Of a DNA stretch of 64,000 nucleotides, positions 1-9,479 are shown in pieces. The translations under genes were made by a program, and so were the position numbers. Position 1 is the stretch's first letter. Every line of letters starts with the position of its first letter. This DNA comes from Mycobacterium mantenii (lineage in GTDB: Bacteria > Actinomycetota > Actinomycetes > Mycobacteriales > Mycobacteriaceae): NCBI RefSeq assembly GCF_010731775.1, contig NZ_AP022590.1, positions 3,534,001 to 3,598,000 on the forward strand, written 5' to 3'. The notes below the pieces were generated by a model. It was not told the origin of the DNA, ran no database searches, and was given only the letters and a program-made list of their open reading frames with translations.

Positions 1-629
1 AGGTCCCTGGCGCCGGCGCCCGGCGGGGCGGACCATCCGTTCTCTCGCGCCCGGCGCACCATCCACGGCCCGGACGCGACGGTCTCCACGCACCCGTGGC
101 CGCCGCAGGCACACGGCCGGCCGTCCAGTTCGACCACCACGTGCCCGACGTGACCGGCGTTGCCGGTGCGCCCCGAGTAGGGGACGCCGTCGAGCACCAG
201 TCCGCCGCCCACCCCGGTGGACACCACCATGCCCAGCAGAAACCGCGCGTCCGCGGTTTTCCCGGCCCCGATCCAGTGCTCCCCCAACGCCATGCAGACG
301 CCGTCACCGCCCAGCACCACCGGCGGTCCAGGCACCGCCGCGGCGACCCTGTCGCGCAACGGGAAACGGTCCCAACTGTCGATGTTGATCGGGCTGACCG
401 ACCCGCTGTGCAGGTCGATGGGTCCGGCCGACGCGATCCCCACCGCGGCGACCGGAGCGCCGGCCGCCTGCAGCGCGTCGGCGATCAACGCTTCGACGAC
501 GGCCCAGACGTCGTCCGCGGCGGTCGTGACGGGTGTGGGGCGGATGGCGGTGTACACCAGCTTGCCGCCCGAATCCGCAAGCGCGGCAGCGATTTTGGTG
601 CCACCGATGTCCAGGCACAGCGTCAGCAT
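1..629 (-). CDS. ROK-family sugar kinase, C-terminus beyond window
   Basis: Predicted cytoplasmic ATP-dependent sugar kinase of the ROK family (glucokinase, N-acetylglucosamine or N-acetylmannosamine kinase type). Translation begins MLTLCLDIGGTKIAAALAD, with the N-terminal phosphate-binding DIGGTK motif. A later GGDGVCMALGEH stretch resembles the ROK catalytic-Asp region, and STGVGGGLVLDG is the second glycine-rich segment. The ROK zinc motif is seen as CACGGHGCVE followed by TVASG. About 209 codons are present; ROK proteins are usually near 300 residues, so the C-terminal third lies outside the window. The ATG is 5 bp after the stop of the preceding gene, which suggests one operon with the alpha-mannosidase. 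By context it may phosphorylate a released sugar such as mannose; the substrate cannot be read from sequence. By synteny it corresponds to M. tuberculosis Rv0650 (from memory). Confidence 0.9.
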   Translation of the reverse strand, partial: MLTLCLDIGGTKIAAALADSGGKLVYTAIRPTPVTTAADDVWAVVEALIADALQAAGAPVAAVGIASAGPIDLHSGSVSPINIDSWDRFPLRDRVAAAVPGPPVVLGGDGVCMALGEHWIGAGKTADARFLLGMVVSTGVGGGLVLDGVPYSGRTGNAGHVGHVVVELDGRPCACGGHGCVETVASGPWMVRRARENGWSAPPGAGARD

Positions 630-634
630 CGTGT

Positions 635-1252
635 TCAGTGCCGGTGGGTGTTGTCGGGTTGACGGGGGTCGCCGGGATGCTCGTGGCCGGGCGCCAGCTG
701 CACCAGCGTGGCGCGCCGCGCGTCCAGCCACAGCCGGAAGGCGCGTCGCCGCGCTGCGCCGCGCAGGTGCTCCTCGATCGCCGCTCGCACCTCGTCCAGC
801 GGCGGGCCGGTCACCGCCGTCGTGCACCAACCGTGTTCGCCCCGACGCGGCGCGGCGAAGCGCAGCGGGTTGCGGGCGTGATAGGCGGTCACCTCGGTGT
901 CGGTCACCCGCACCGCGGCGGTGACCTCGGCCAACAGCGCCCGCGCACGCGGATCGGCCAGCACGGCCGCGGCGACGCTGCCGATCTCCAGCCGGGCGGT
1001 CACGTCGGGCAGCAGCTCGGCCTCGGACGGCGCTCCGCGCGGGGTCAGCCCCCGCGCGGCCGCCTCCGCGGCGACCACCCGCTCGGTGACGATCAGTTGG
1101 GTCAGCCACCGCCGCAGCTGGCGGCCCTCGCTGGTGCCGCTGACCGGCAGGGCGGCCGTTCCCCGCGCGGTGCGCAGCCGCGCTTCGGCGGCGTCGAGAG
1201 CATCCGGTGACACGGGCACGCCGGCCACGGTCGCGATCGGATGCGTGCTCAT
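635..1252 (-). CDS. Small SurA/PpiC-N-like protein between mannosidase and ROK kinase
   Basis: 205 residues, function unknown. The ATG overlaps the mannosidase stop as ATGA, so translation is probably coupled. The middle part (VRVTDTEVTAYHARNPLRF, near residue 115-135) resembles the helical N-terminal region of SurA/PpiC-type peptidyl-prolyl isomerases, but no parvulin catalytic domain follows and no signal peptide is visible. The C-terminal end is rich in histidine and proline (PGHEHPGDPRQPDNTHRH). By synteny this is the position of the M. tuberculosis gene annotated fabD2 (Rv0649, from memory), yet no malonyl-transferase GHSxG motif is present. It could be a folding or assembly helper for the adjacent mannosidase; that is inference from gene order only. 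Confidence 0.75.
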   Translation of the reverse strand: MSTHPIATVAGVPVSPDALDAAEARLRTARGTAALPVSGTSEGRQLRRWLTQLIVTERVVAAEAAARGLTPRGAPSEAELLPDVTARLEIGSVAAAVLADPRARALLAEVTAAVRVTDTEVTAYHARNPLRFAAPRRGEHGWCTTAVTGPPLDEVRAAIEEHLRGAARRRAFRLWLDARRATLVQLAPGHEHPGDPRQPDNTHRH

Positions 1253-4200
1253 GTCACCGTCACCTTCACCGCCGGCGAGTAGACCAGTCGGCCGGCGCAG
1301 CCGATCCGCACCAGCGCCCACCACTGGCCCGGCTCCAGCCAGGCCGGCGGGGTCAGCTCGAAGCGTAGGTCGGCGGTGCCGCGGGCGGGCAGCACCGCGC
1401 CGAGCGCGCCGGGACCCATCCATTCCCAGGTGCCCCAGGGGCTGATCAGATGCGCCTCCAGCGCCAGGTCGGCCCCGGCGCGGCTGCCGACCGTGACGGC
1501 CAGCGCGCCCGCCTCGCCGGGTCGGAGCGTCACCTCGGCCGGCCCGTCGGCGAGGTAGATCAGCTCGCCGGGCTCGCCCACCGCCACCACGCAAACGTCC
1601 TCGACGGGCTGGCGCCAGGCGGCCGGGACCGCTTCGCCGGCGACGCGGAGTTCGGCGCGGATCGGGTAGAGCCCCGGTTCGGCGCGGGCCGGGACCGACA
1701 CGGCCACGTCGGTGTGCAGGTGGTCGCCGGTGCACAGGGTGAAGGGCAGCTCGGTGGGCGTGGCCGTCCAGCCGTCCGGGCAGCGCAGGGCGACGGTGCC
1801 GTGCAGCGTGGCGTCGGTGCTGTCACTGGCCGCGGTGAGGCGCAGCGTCACCGCGGCGCCGGGTTCCGCCGTCATCTGCGGCGGGTGCAGGTGGGCGACG
1901 GCCGGCAGCCCACCCAGTGGCGCGGGGCCGCGATTGTGCAGCCAATACCGCGCGTAGAGCGGCTGCGCGGCCTCCGCGTCTGGGGCCAGGACGGCGGCGT
2001 CGGTCGTCGCCGCGGGCGCGTCGAATCGGGCCAGCACGGTCGCCACCTGGTAGCCGTGCAGCTCGACCGACGGCACGGGTTCGGGTTGCGTTTCCAGCAG
2101 GTCGACACGTCGCAGGTCGCTCACCGACGCGAGGTCCGAGTCGATGACGACGTGGGTGCCCGCGCCGGTCGTCTCCACCAGGCGCAGGGCGACGGCATTG
2201 GGGTCGAGGGGCGCCGCGCTGCCCGCGGTCAGTGGATTGCCGGCGGCCTTGAGGGCGGCCAGTTGCACCGATCCGGCGGGCTCGACGCGAAGCAGCGATC
2301 CGGCCGGCGGCAGCGCGTCCCCGTGCCGGTCCGGTGTGACGGCGAGCAGTGGCTGGGAGAACTGGGCGCTGCGTGCGGGGATCGCCGCCTGCCGCCAGTC
2401 GCCGGCTCCGCTGACCAACGCGTAGTCGAAGGCGTGGGTCCAGTGCTGGAGCGCAAAGTTGGAGCCGTCCGGCGCGGTGCGGCGCGGGTCGTCGATCCAG
2501 ATGCCCGACGGCCAGCCGGTGCAGGAACGCATCAGCGCGGTGTGCAGCGTGCCCTCGGTGTCGACGGCGAAGCTGGGCACCCCGCGGTTGAGCAGCGCGA
2601 CGGTGCGATCTTCGAAAGCGTATGTTCCCGAAGGCGATCGCTGCGACACGACGATCTCGGCGTCGCCGAGATCGTCGGCCACCGCGGTGATCGCGGCCCG
2701 CAGATCGTCCTCGTCGCGGCCGTCGATGACCAGCACCGGCAGCGCCCGCGATGGACGCAGGTCGGCGCCGGGCACCCACACCGCATCCAGCGGCGTCTCG
2801 GCCGGCACCCACACCCTGGCCCGGCCGGTGCTCGCCAGCTGGCGGTCCAGTTCGTCGCGGTAGGCCGGAGCGTCGGCCAGCACGGCCGCAGCGAAGGCGT
2901 TGCGGGCAGGCCCCCCCAGCGCGATGCGCACGTCGGGCAGGTTGGAATCGACCTCGAGGTGGCCGTAGCGCGGCTTGTCCGCGGCTCCGCAGGTGGCCGT
3001 GACGCCGGCGCGGACCAGCGCGACCATCAGCTCCCGGGCCAGCGGCCCGGACACCGCCTCGGCCGGCGACACCACCTCGGCGACCGACACCGCCCGCACC
3101 CCGGCGCCCGGCACTCGGACCCGGGCCGCCGACGACAGGCCGAACCAGCCGTACGCCGGGTTGTCCAACGTCCAGAGGTGCCGGGCGGTGTCCACCGAGC
3201 GCGAGCCGCCCGGTCCGTCATGCAGCAGCGCTAAACCGCGGCCGACGACGGCGTCGCCCACCTCGCTGACCGGCATGGCGCCCGGCACCGGGCACGGCCA
3301 GCGCAGCCGCACCAGCTGGTCGGCCCCGGTGAACTCGTCGATGGTGGTGCGGCAGTCGAGCCGCGCGACTCCAGTCCACAGCGTCAGGGTTTGGGTGTAG
3401 CGCAGCAGCGTGCCGATCCGGCCGTGCACCACCAGCCGCTGACCGAGCGGCCCGCGGTAGGCGCGCACCCGCGCGGGCGTCGCCGACGAACACACCACCG
3501 GCCCCTTGGGCAGCAGATGCCAGGGGCCCTCGCCCTGGCTGGGGTGCGCCGGGTACTCCTCGTAGACGGCGAGCTCGTTGCCCACCCTTCCGTCGGCGAT
3601 CAGCTCGCGGCCGTCCTGGACCAGCGAGGCGACTCCCCCGCCGCGCGCCGGGTCGGCCTCGACCCGGTAGTGCTCGTTGGCGATCACCGATCCCGCCGCC
3701 GGTTCCCAGCCGGCCCGTTCGCCCCCCGGTTCGGGCACCAACCGGTACGCCCGCCAGCCCAGCGAGGGCACATCGCGCGCCAGCCAGCTGACCGAGCGGC
3801 CGCCGTGCTCGACGTGCGCCGCCAGCTCGGCTCCGTCGACCTCGAACACCCGCACCCGGGCGCCGAGCGGCGGGTCGAGGCGCGCGGTGACGACGTCGGT
3901 GCGCGGGCCGGTCAGCGGATTCCACACGATCACGTCGCCCTCGCCGGAACCGACCTCGCCGGACAGCAAGGCCAGCGAATTGTCGCGGGCCGCGCGGCCC
4001 AGCTCCCAGGCGTCGCGCCATCCGGTCAGCAGGTCGAGGTACACCTGGTCGGATTCCGAGCCGGTGATGGCGTCGTGGTGCGCGCCGTAGGCCAGCTGCA
4101 CCCAGGCCTTGGCCAGGGCGGCCTGCGGGTACTGGGCGCCGGCCAGCAGACCGGCGAACACCGCGAAGCGCTCGGCCTGCAGCACGGTGTTCTCGGCGGC

Positions 4201-5427
4201 CCGGTTGGCCTGCTTGGTGTCGATGTAGGACACGTCCTTGCCGGTGTAGATCGGGTTCATGTCCCGGGTCTGCGGTGACGGCAGGTGATCGCGCTGCGCC
4301 AGTTCGGCGCGCACCGCCGCGAAGAACTCGCGCGGCAACGCGCACACGAAGCGCGGCCAGGTGTAGCGGGCGGCCCAGTCACGGTGGATCTCGGTGACCC
4401 ACTTGTTGGGCGGGGTGTAGTCGGTGCCGACCGGCAGCAGCACGTTGCGGGTCAGCGCGACCCTCTTGAGCTGATCGAACAGCTCATACGTGGCGGTCTC
4501 GGCCTCGCTCAGCGACGCCGCGGAATCCATCCACCAGCCCGCCGAGTAATGCGCGGGCATGTAATGGGTGAGCAGGCCGCGGCCCGACGGCGAGATCCAC
4601 TCGAACTCGCTGCAGAACTGCATGCGCTCGACATCGCCGTCGCCCAGCGCCGGGCCCCACTGGTGGTGCGGTCCCCGGGCCCACGAACTCGACGTCAGGC
4701 CGGCGTCGGCGGCGAATCCCGGGAATTGCGGATCGTGGCCGAACACGTCCAGCTGCCACGCGGTTGCCGGGTTGGCTCCCATGATGTGACGCTGAAAACC
4801 TATGCCGTGCACCAGGTTTCGGATCGTCGTCTCCGGGCTGGTGAGGTTGGTGTTGGGTTCGTTGTAGGTGCCGCCCATCACCTCGACGCGGCCCTGGGCG
4901 ATGAACCGGCGCAGATCGGCACGGTCCTCGGGCCGGGTGTCCCAGTACGGCTTGAGGTAGTCGACCTCGGCCAGCACGAACTTGTACTCGGGCTCGCGGC
5001 GCGCCATCTCCAGATGCGCGTGCACCAGGTCGAAACCGTTGGCCTGACGGGCCCGCCCCGGCGGGTCCTCGATCCACTCGCTGGTATAGGCGCCCTGGGT
5101 GTTCCACCACACCGGGTCGTAGTGAAAGTGGCTGACCATGAACATGGTCCAGCCGGGCTCGGCCACGGTGAACTCGAACGGCAGCCGCAGACTGCCGGCG
5201 TGCGCCCGCGCGGGCCGGCGCTGCCCGGCGACCGGCTCGTCCACCGTCACCGCAACCTCGACGACCTCGCAGCCGGGCTCGGCGACCGCCTGCCCGCGCA
5301 GGCCGCGGCCGTCTATGCGCACGCGCGTGGGCTCGGCACACCCAGACACGGTGACGCGGACCAGCTGCAGCGGCGCGTCCGGTGGCCCGACGAAGAGCTC
5401 GGTCGACTCGGCCCTGGTCATCTGCAT
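1249..5427 (-). CDS. Glycoside hydrolase family 38 alpha-mannosidase
   Basis: Large (1392 aa) retaining, metal-dependent alpha-mannosidase. The zinc site is recognisable in MVSHFHYDPVWW (H100, H102, D104), and the catalytic nucleophile region in AWQLDVFGHDPQFPG (D227). A further GH38 signature, AYGAHHDAITGSESDQ, lies near residue 450. The middle and C-terminal halves are beta-rich, as in GH38 proteins, ending with an Ig-like region from about residue 1290. I see no signal peptide, so the enzyme is predicted cytosolic or exported by another route. It is longer than the M. tuberculosis counterpart Rv0648 as I remember it (about 1215 aa). First gene of an operon with the 205-aa protein and the ROK kinase, suggesting mannoglycan breakdown and re-use of the sugar. 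Confidence 0.93.
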   Translation of the reverse strand: MQMTRAESTELFVGPPDAPLQLVRVTVSGCAEPTRVRIDGRGLRGQAVAEPGCEVVEVAVTVDEPVAGQRRPARAHAGSLRLPFEFTVAEPGWTMFMVSHFHYDPVWWNTQGAYTSEWIEDPPGRARQANGFDLVHAHLEMARREPEYKFVLAEVDYLKPYWDTRPEDRADLRRFIAQGRVEVMGGTYNEPNTNLTSPETTIRNLVHGIGFQRHIMGANPATAWQLDVFGHDPQFPGFAADAGLTSSSWARGPHHQWGPALGDGDVERMQFCSEFEWISPSGRGLLTHYMPAHYSAGWWMDSAASLSEAETATYELFDQLKRVALTRNVLLPVGTDYTPPNKWVTEIHRDWAARYTWPRFVCALPREFFAAVRAELAQRDHLPSPQTRDMNPIYTGKDVSYIDTKQANRAAENTVLQAERFAVFAGLLAGAQYPQAALAKAWVQLAYGAHHDAITGSESDQVYLDLLTGWRDAWELGRAARDNSLALLSGEVGSGEGDVIVWNPLTGPRTDVVTARLDPPLGARVRVFEVDGAELAAHVEHGGRSVSWLARDVPSLGWRAYRLVPEPGGERAGWEPAAGSVIANEHYRVEADPARGGGVASLVQDGRELIADGRVGNELAVYEEYPAHPSQGEGPWHLLPKGPVVCSSATPARVRAYRGPLGQRLVVHGRIGTLLRYTQTLTLWTGVARLDCRTTIDEFTGADQLVRLRWPCPVPGAMPVSEVGDAVVGRGLALLHDGPGGSRSVDTARHLWTLDNPAYGWFGLSSAARVRVPGAGVRAVSVAEVVSPAEAVSGPLARELMVALVRAGVTATCGAADKPRYGHLEVDSNLPDVRIALGGPARNAFAAAVLADAPAYRDELDRQLASTGRARVWVPAETPLDAVWVPGADLRPSRALPVLVIDGRDEDDLRAAITAVADDLGDAEIVVSQRSPSGTYAFEDRTVALLNRGVPSFAVDTEGTLHTALMRSCTGWPSGIWIDDPRRTAPDGSNFALQHWTHAFDYALVSGAGDWRQAAIPARSAQFSQPLLAVTPDRHGDALPPAGSLLRVEPAGSVQLAALKAAGNPLTAGSAAPLDPNAVALRLVETTGAGTHVVIDSDLASVSDLRRVDLLETQPEPVPSVELHGYQVATVLARFDAPAATTDAAVLAPDAEAAQPLYARYWLHNRGPAPLGGLPAVAHLHPPQMTAEPGAAVTLRLTAASDSTDATLHGTVALRCPDGWTATPTELPFTLCTGDHLHTDVAVSVPARAEPGLYPIRAELRVAGEAVPAAWRQPVEDVCVVAVGEPGELIYLADGPAEVTLRPGEAGALAVTVGSRAGADLALEAHLISPWGTWEWMGPGALGAVLPARGTADLRFELTPPAWLEPGQWWALVRIGCAGRLVYSPAVKVTVT

Positions 5428-5482
5428 GCCGAAACCACCTGCATCCCCGCACCTTACGGCGCCCGAGACCTACGATCGATCC

Positions 5483-6097
5483 ATGCCCGCCCTCGCCCCG
5501 CCGGTGACCGACGAACGCAACGCGCTGCGCGAATTCCTGGCGTTTCACCAGAGCGCGTATTTCGCGGTCAGCCATGGCCTCACCGACGAACAGGCCCGGT
5601 CCACGCCCTCGGTCAGTGCGCTGTCGATCGGCGGGCTGATCAAACACGCCACCGGGATGCAACGCAGCTGGATGGCGCGCGTCGCCGCCGCGCCGGACGC
5701 ACCGCCGAAAGACCCCCGCCCGTTCGAGCGGATCGCCGAGGAGTTCGCCGACCAGCACGTGATGCGGCCCGACGAGACGCTGGCCGGGCTGCTGGACGCG
5801 TTCGAGGCGCAGAACGCGACGTCGCTGCGGCTGGTGGAGACCACCGACCTCGACGCCCCGGTGCCCGTTCCGCAGGACATCCCGTGGTTTCCCAAGAACC
5901 AGCAGGCCTGGTCGGTGCGCTGGGTGATCCTGCATGTGATCAACGAACTGGCCCGGCACGCCGGGCACGCCGACATCATCCGGGAGACCATCGACGGCGC
6001 CACCATGTACGAGTTGATCGCCGCGCGGGAGGGCTGGGCCATCCAGGGCTGGGTGCAGCCCTGGAAAAGCAGCGACAGCGGTCCGCGTCCGAGTTAG
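5483..6097 (+). CDS. DinB-family (DUF664-like) protein
   Basis: 204 residues. It has the layout of the DinB/MST four-helix superfamily: an N-terminal helix ending LREFLAFHQSAYFAV, then GGLIKHATGMQRSWM carrying the first conserved histidine, and a C-terminal VRWVILHVINELARHAGHAD carrying the two-histidine part of the metal site. In actinobacteria such proteins are often metal-dependent, mycothiol-linked transferases or isomerases; the substrate here is unknown. The ATG chosen starts MPALAPPVTDER. An upstream in-frame extension would run antisense through the mannosidase and was rejected. The gene diverges from the mannosidase with about 55 bp between starts, and precedes the ABC1 kinase gene by 41 bp. 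Confidence 0.85.
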   Translation: MPALAPPVTDERNALREFLAFHQSAYFAVSHGLTDEQARSTPSVSALSIGGLIKHATGMQRSWMARVAAAPDAPPKDPRPFERIAEEFADQHVMRPDETLAGLLDAFEAQNATSLRLVETTDLDAPVPVPQDIPWFPKNQQAWSVRWVILHVINELARHAGHADIIRETIDGATMYELIAAREGWAIQGWVQPWKSSDSGPRPS

Positions 6098-6138
6098 CGG
6101 ATTGGGACGCACCCCCGCGGATGCGGCACACTGCACAG

Positions 6139-7482
6139 ATGAGCTCTACCAAGCATCGAGAGGGGGCCAAGCTCGACCGGGTGCCGTTGCCGGTCGAAGC
6201 GGCCCGGGTTGCCGTGACAGGCTGGCAGGTCACCCGCACCGCCGCTCGCATCGTCACCAAGCTGCCGGGCAGGGGCCCGTGGCAACAGAAGGTGATCCAG
6301 CAGCTCCCGCAGACCTTCGCCGACCTGGGACCGACCTACGTCAAATTCGGACAGATCATCGCGTCCAGTCCCGGGGCGTTCGGTGAATCGTTGTCCCGGG
6401 AGTTCCGCGGCCTGCTCGACCGGGTGCCGCCCGCCGACTCCGACGAAGTGCACAAGCTCTTCGTCGAAGACCTCGGCGGCGACCCGTCCGAGTTGTTCGC
6501 CAAATGGGACGAGACGCCGTTCGCGTCGGCGTCCATCGCGCAGGTGCACTACGCGACGCTGCACACCGGCGAGGAGGTCGTCGTCAAGATCCAGCGCCCG
6601 GGCATCCGGCGCCGGGTCGCGGCCGACCTGCAGATCCTGAAGCGTTTCGCCCAGGCCGTCGAACTGGCCAAGCTGGGCCGCCGGCTCTCCGCGCAGGACG
6701 TGGTCGCCGACTTCTCCGACAACCTGGCCGAGGAGCTGAATTTCCGGCTGGAGGCGCAGTCGATGGAGGCGTGGGTGTCGCACCTGCACGCCTCCCCGCT
6801 GGGCAAGAACATCCGCGTGCCGCAGGTGTTCTGGGACTTCACCAGCGACCGGGTGCTGACCATGGAGCGGGTGCACGGCATCCGCATCGACGACGTCGCC
6901 GCCGTTCGCAAGGCCGGATTCGACGGCGTCGAGCTGGTGAAGGCGCTGCTGTTCTCGCTGTTCGAGGGCGGGCTGCGGCACGGGCTGTTCCACGGCGACC
7001 TGCACGCGGGCAATCTCTACGTCGACGACCAGGGCCGCATCGTGTTCTTCGACTTCGGGATCATGGGCCGCATCGATCCCCGCACCCGCTGGCTGCTGCG
7101 CGAGCTGGTGTACGCGCTGCTGGTCAAGAAGGACCACGCCGCGGCCGGCAAGATCGTGGTGCTGATGGGCGCCGTCGGCACCATGAAGCCGGAGGCCGAG
7201 GCCGCCAAGGACCTGGAGCGCTTCGCCACCCCGCTGACCATGTCGACGCTGGGCGACATGTCCTACGCCGACATCGGTCGGCAGCTCTCGGCGCTGGCCG
7301 ACGCCTACGACGTCAAGCTGCCCCGCGAGCTGGTGCTGATCGGGAAGCAATTCCTCTACGTCGAGCGGTACATGAAGCTGCTGGCGCCCAAGTGGCAGAT
7401 GATGTCGGATCCGCAACTGACGGGCTATTTCGCGAACTTCATGGTCGAGGTCAGCCGCGAGCACCAGCCCGAGGAAGTCTGA
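6139..7482 (+). CDS. ABC1/UbiB-family atypical kinase-like protein
   Basis: 447-residue member of the UbiB/ADCK (ABC1) family, atypical protein-kinase-like ATPases linked in other organisms to lipid and quinone metabolism. Family motifs: PTYVKFGQIIASSPG (the KxGQ region), ASASIAQVHYA (Ala-rich nucleotide loop), VVVKIQRPG with the conserved lysine, the Glu-rich AEELNFRLEA, FHGDLHAGNLY (catalytic loop) and VFFDFGIMG (DFG). All key residues are present, so it is probably active. Start is the ATG giving MSSTKHREGAKLDRV; much longer in-frame upstream sequence is an antisense artefact. Its stop overlaps the lipG start by one base (TGATG), implying a shared operon with lipG and the mmaA genes, the same arrangement as M. 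tuberculosis Rv0647c-lipG-mmaA. Confidence 0.93.
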   Translation: MSSTKHREGAKLDRVPLPVEAARVAVTGWQVTRTAARIVTKLPGRGPWQQKVIQQLPQTFADLGPTYVKFGQIIASSPGAFGESLSREFRGLLDRVPPADSDEVHKLFVEDLGGDPSELFAKWDETPFASASIAQVHYATLHTGEEVVVKIQRPGIRRRVAADLQILKRFAQAVELAKLGRRLSAQDVVADFSDNLAEELNFRLEAQSMEAWVSHLHASPLGKNIRVPQVFWDFTSDRVLTMERVHGIRIDDVAAVRKAGFDGVELVKALLFSLFEGGLRHGLFHGDLHAGNLYVDDQGRIVFFDFGIMGRIDPRTRWLLRELVYALLVKKDHAAAGKIVVLMGAVGTMKPEAEAAKDLERFATPLTMSTLGDMSYADIGRQLSALADAYDVKLPRELVLIGKQFLYVERYMKLLAPKWQMMSDPQLTGYFANFMVEVSREHQPEEV

Positions 7483-8387
7483 TGGAGGTCCGCACCGGCC
7501 ACGCCACCTCAGGCGACCTCAAGCTGTACTACGAGGACATGGGCGACATCGACGACCCACCCGTACTGCTGATCATGGGGCTGGGCGCCCAGCTGCTGCT
7601 GTGGCGCACCGCCTTCTGCGAGCGGCTGGTCAGCCACGGGCTGCGCGTCATCCGGTACGACAACCGGGACGTCGGCCTGTCGAGCAAGACCCAGCACCAC
7701 AGCTCGGGGCAGCCGCTGGTGACGCGGCTGGCGCGCTCCTGGCTGGGCCTGCCGAGCAAAGCGGCGTACAAGCTCGAGGACATGGCCGACGACGCCGCGG
7801 CCGTGCTTGATCATCTGGGCATCGGCCACGCGCACATTGTGGGCGCATCGATGGGCGGCATGATCGCCCAGATTTTCGCCGGACGATTCCGCGAGCGCAC
7901 GAAAAGCCTCGCGATCATTTTCTCCAGCAACAATTCGGCTCTATTGCCGCCGCCGGCCCCGCGCGCGTTGCTGGCGCTCCTGAAGGGCCCGCCGCCGGAT
8001 TCGCCGCGCGAGGTGATCATCGACAACGCCGTGCGCGTCGGCAACATCATCGGCAGTCCGCGCTACCGTGTGCCCGAAGAGCAGGCCCGCGCCGAGGCCG
8101 CCGAGGGATACGACCGCAACTATTACCCCCAAGGCGTCGCCAGGCATTTCGGTGCTGTGCTGGGCAGCGGCAGCCTGCGGCAGTACAACCGCCGGACCGT
8201 CGCGCCCACCGTGGTGATCCACGGCCGGGCGGACAAGCTGATGCGCCCATTCGGCGGGCGCGCGGTGGCCAGGGCCATCGACGGCGCTCGATTGGTGTTA
8301 TTCGACGGGATGGGACATGATCTGCCACAGCAGTTGTGGGACCACGTGATCGGCGTGCTGACGAAAAACTTCAGCAGGGCCAGCTAG
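7482..8387 (+). CDS. lipG: LipG-type alpha/beta-hydrolase (esterase/lipase)
   Basis: 301-residue alpha/beta-hydrolase. The nucleophile elbow is GASMGG (Ser123). The oxyanion region is in VLLIMGLGAQLLLW. A late Asp in VVIHGRADKLMRP and the His in FDGMGHDLP complete a plausible Ser-Asp-His triad. No signal peptide. It sits between the ABC1 kinase (one-base overlap) and mmaA1 (87 bp gap), which is the position of lipG in M. tuberculosis (Rv0646c, from memory). LipG there is described as an esterase/phospholipase-like enzyme associated with mycolate methyltransferases; a role in envelope lipid turnover is inferred from context. Confidence 0.9.
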   Translation: MEVRTGHATSGDLKLYYEDMGDIDDPPVLLIMGLGAQLLLWRTAFCERLVSHGLRVIRYDNRDVGLSSKTQHHSSGQPLVTRLARSWLGLPSKAAYKLEDMADDAAAVLDHLGIGHAHIVGASMGGMIAQIFAGRFRERTKSLAIIFSSNNSALLPPPAPRALLALLKGPPPDSPREVIIDNAVRVGNIIGSPRYRVPEEQARAEAAEGYDRNYYPQGVARHFGAVLGSGSLRQYNRRTVAPTVVIHGRADKLMRPFGGRAVARAIDGARLVLFDGMGHDLPQQLWDHVIGVLTKNFSRAS

Positions 8388-8474
8388 CCCAAAAACACTC
8401 GGTAGAAACGCGTCCTGCGATTTTCAGTCCATGTCGCAGGGCTGTACGGTTGGCAAAGAAGGGTGGGTGTCTAA

Positions 8475-9335
<861 letters not shown>

Positions 9336-9453
9336 CGACCCATCGCCTCGTAAGTCGCCGGAAAGTAGAACGGCAGAATCTCCGCCGCACGCGCACTCAA
9401 ATGCGCCGTTTTCGATCTCCGGCGAGTAGCGTGCCTCGCGGATGGGCACCCCT

Positions 9454-9467
9454 GTGGTGTACATCAC
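9454..9467. promoter_or_regulatory. Imperfect dyad upstream of mmaA3
   Basis: GTGGTGTACATCAC is a 14-bp near-palindrome with one mismatched pair, lying 12 bp before the mmaA3 ATG and abutting its GGGAGGG ribosome-binding site. It could be an operator or a chance dyad. No regulator can be named. Confidence 0.3.
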
Positions 9468-9479
9468 GTGGGAGGGTAG

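Noticed and set aside
4285..6138. Long plus-strand open frame joined to the ABC1 kinase gene
   Set aside because: It runs antisense through the mannosidase and DinB-like gene. Family similarity begins only at the ATG at 6139.
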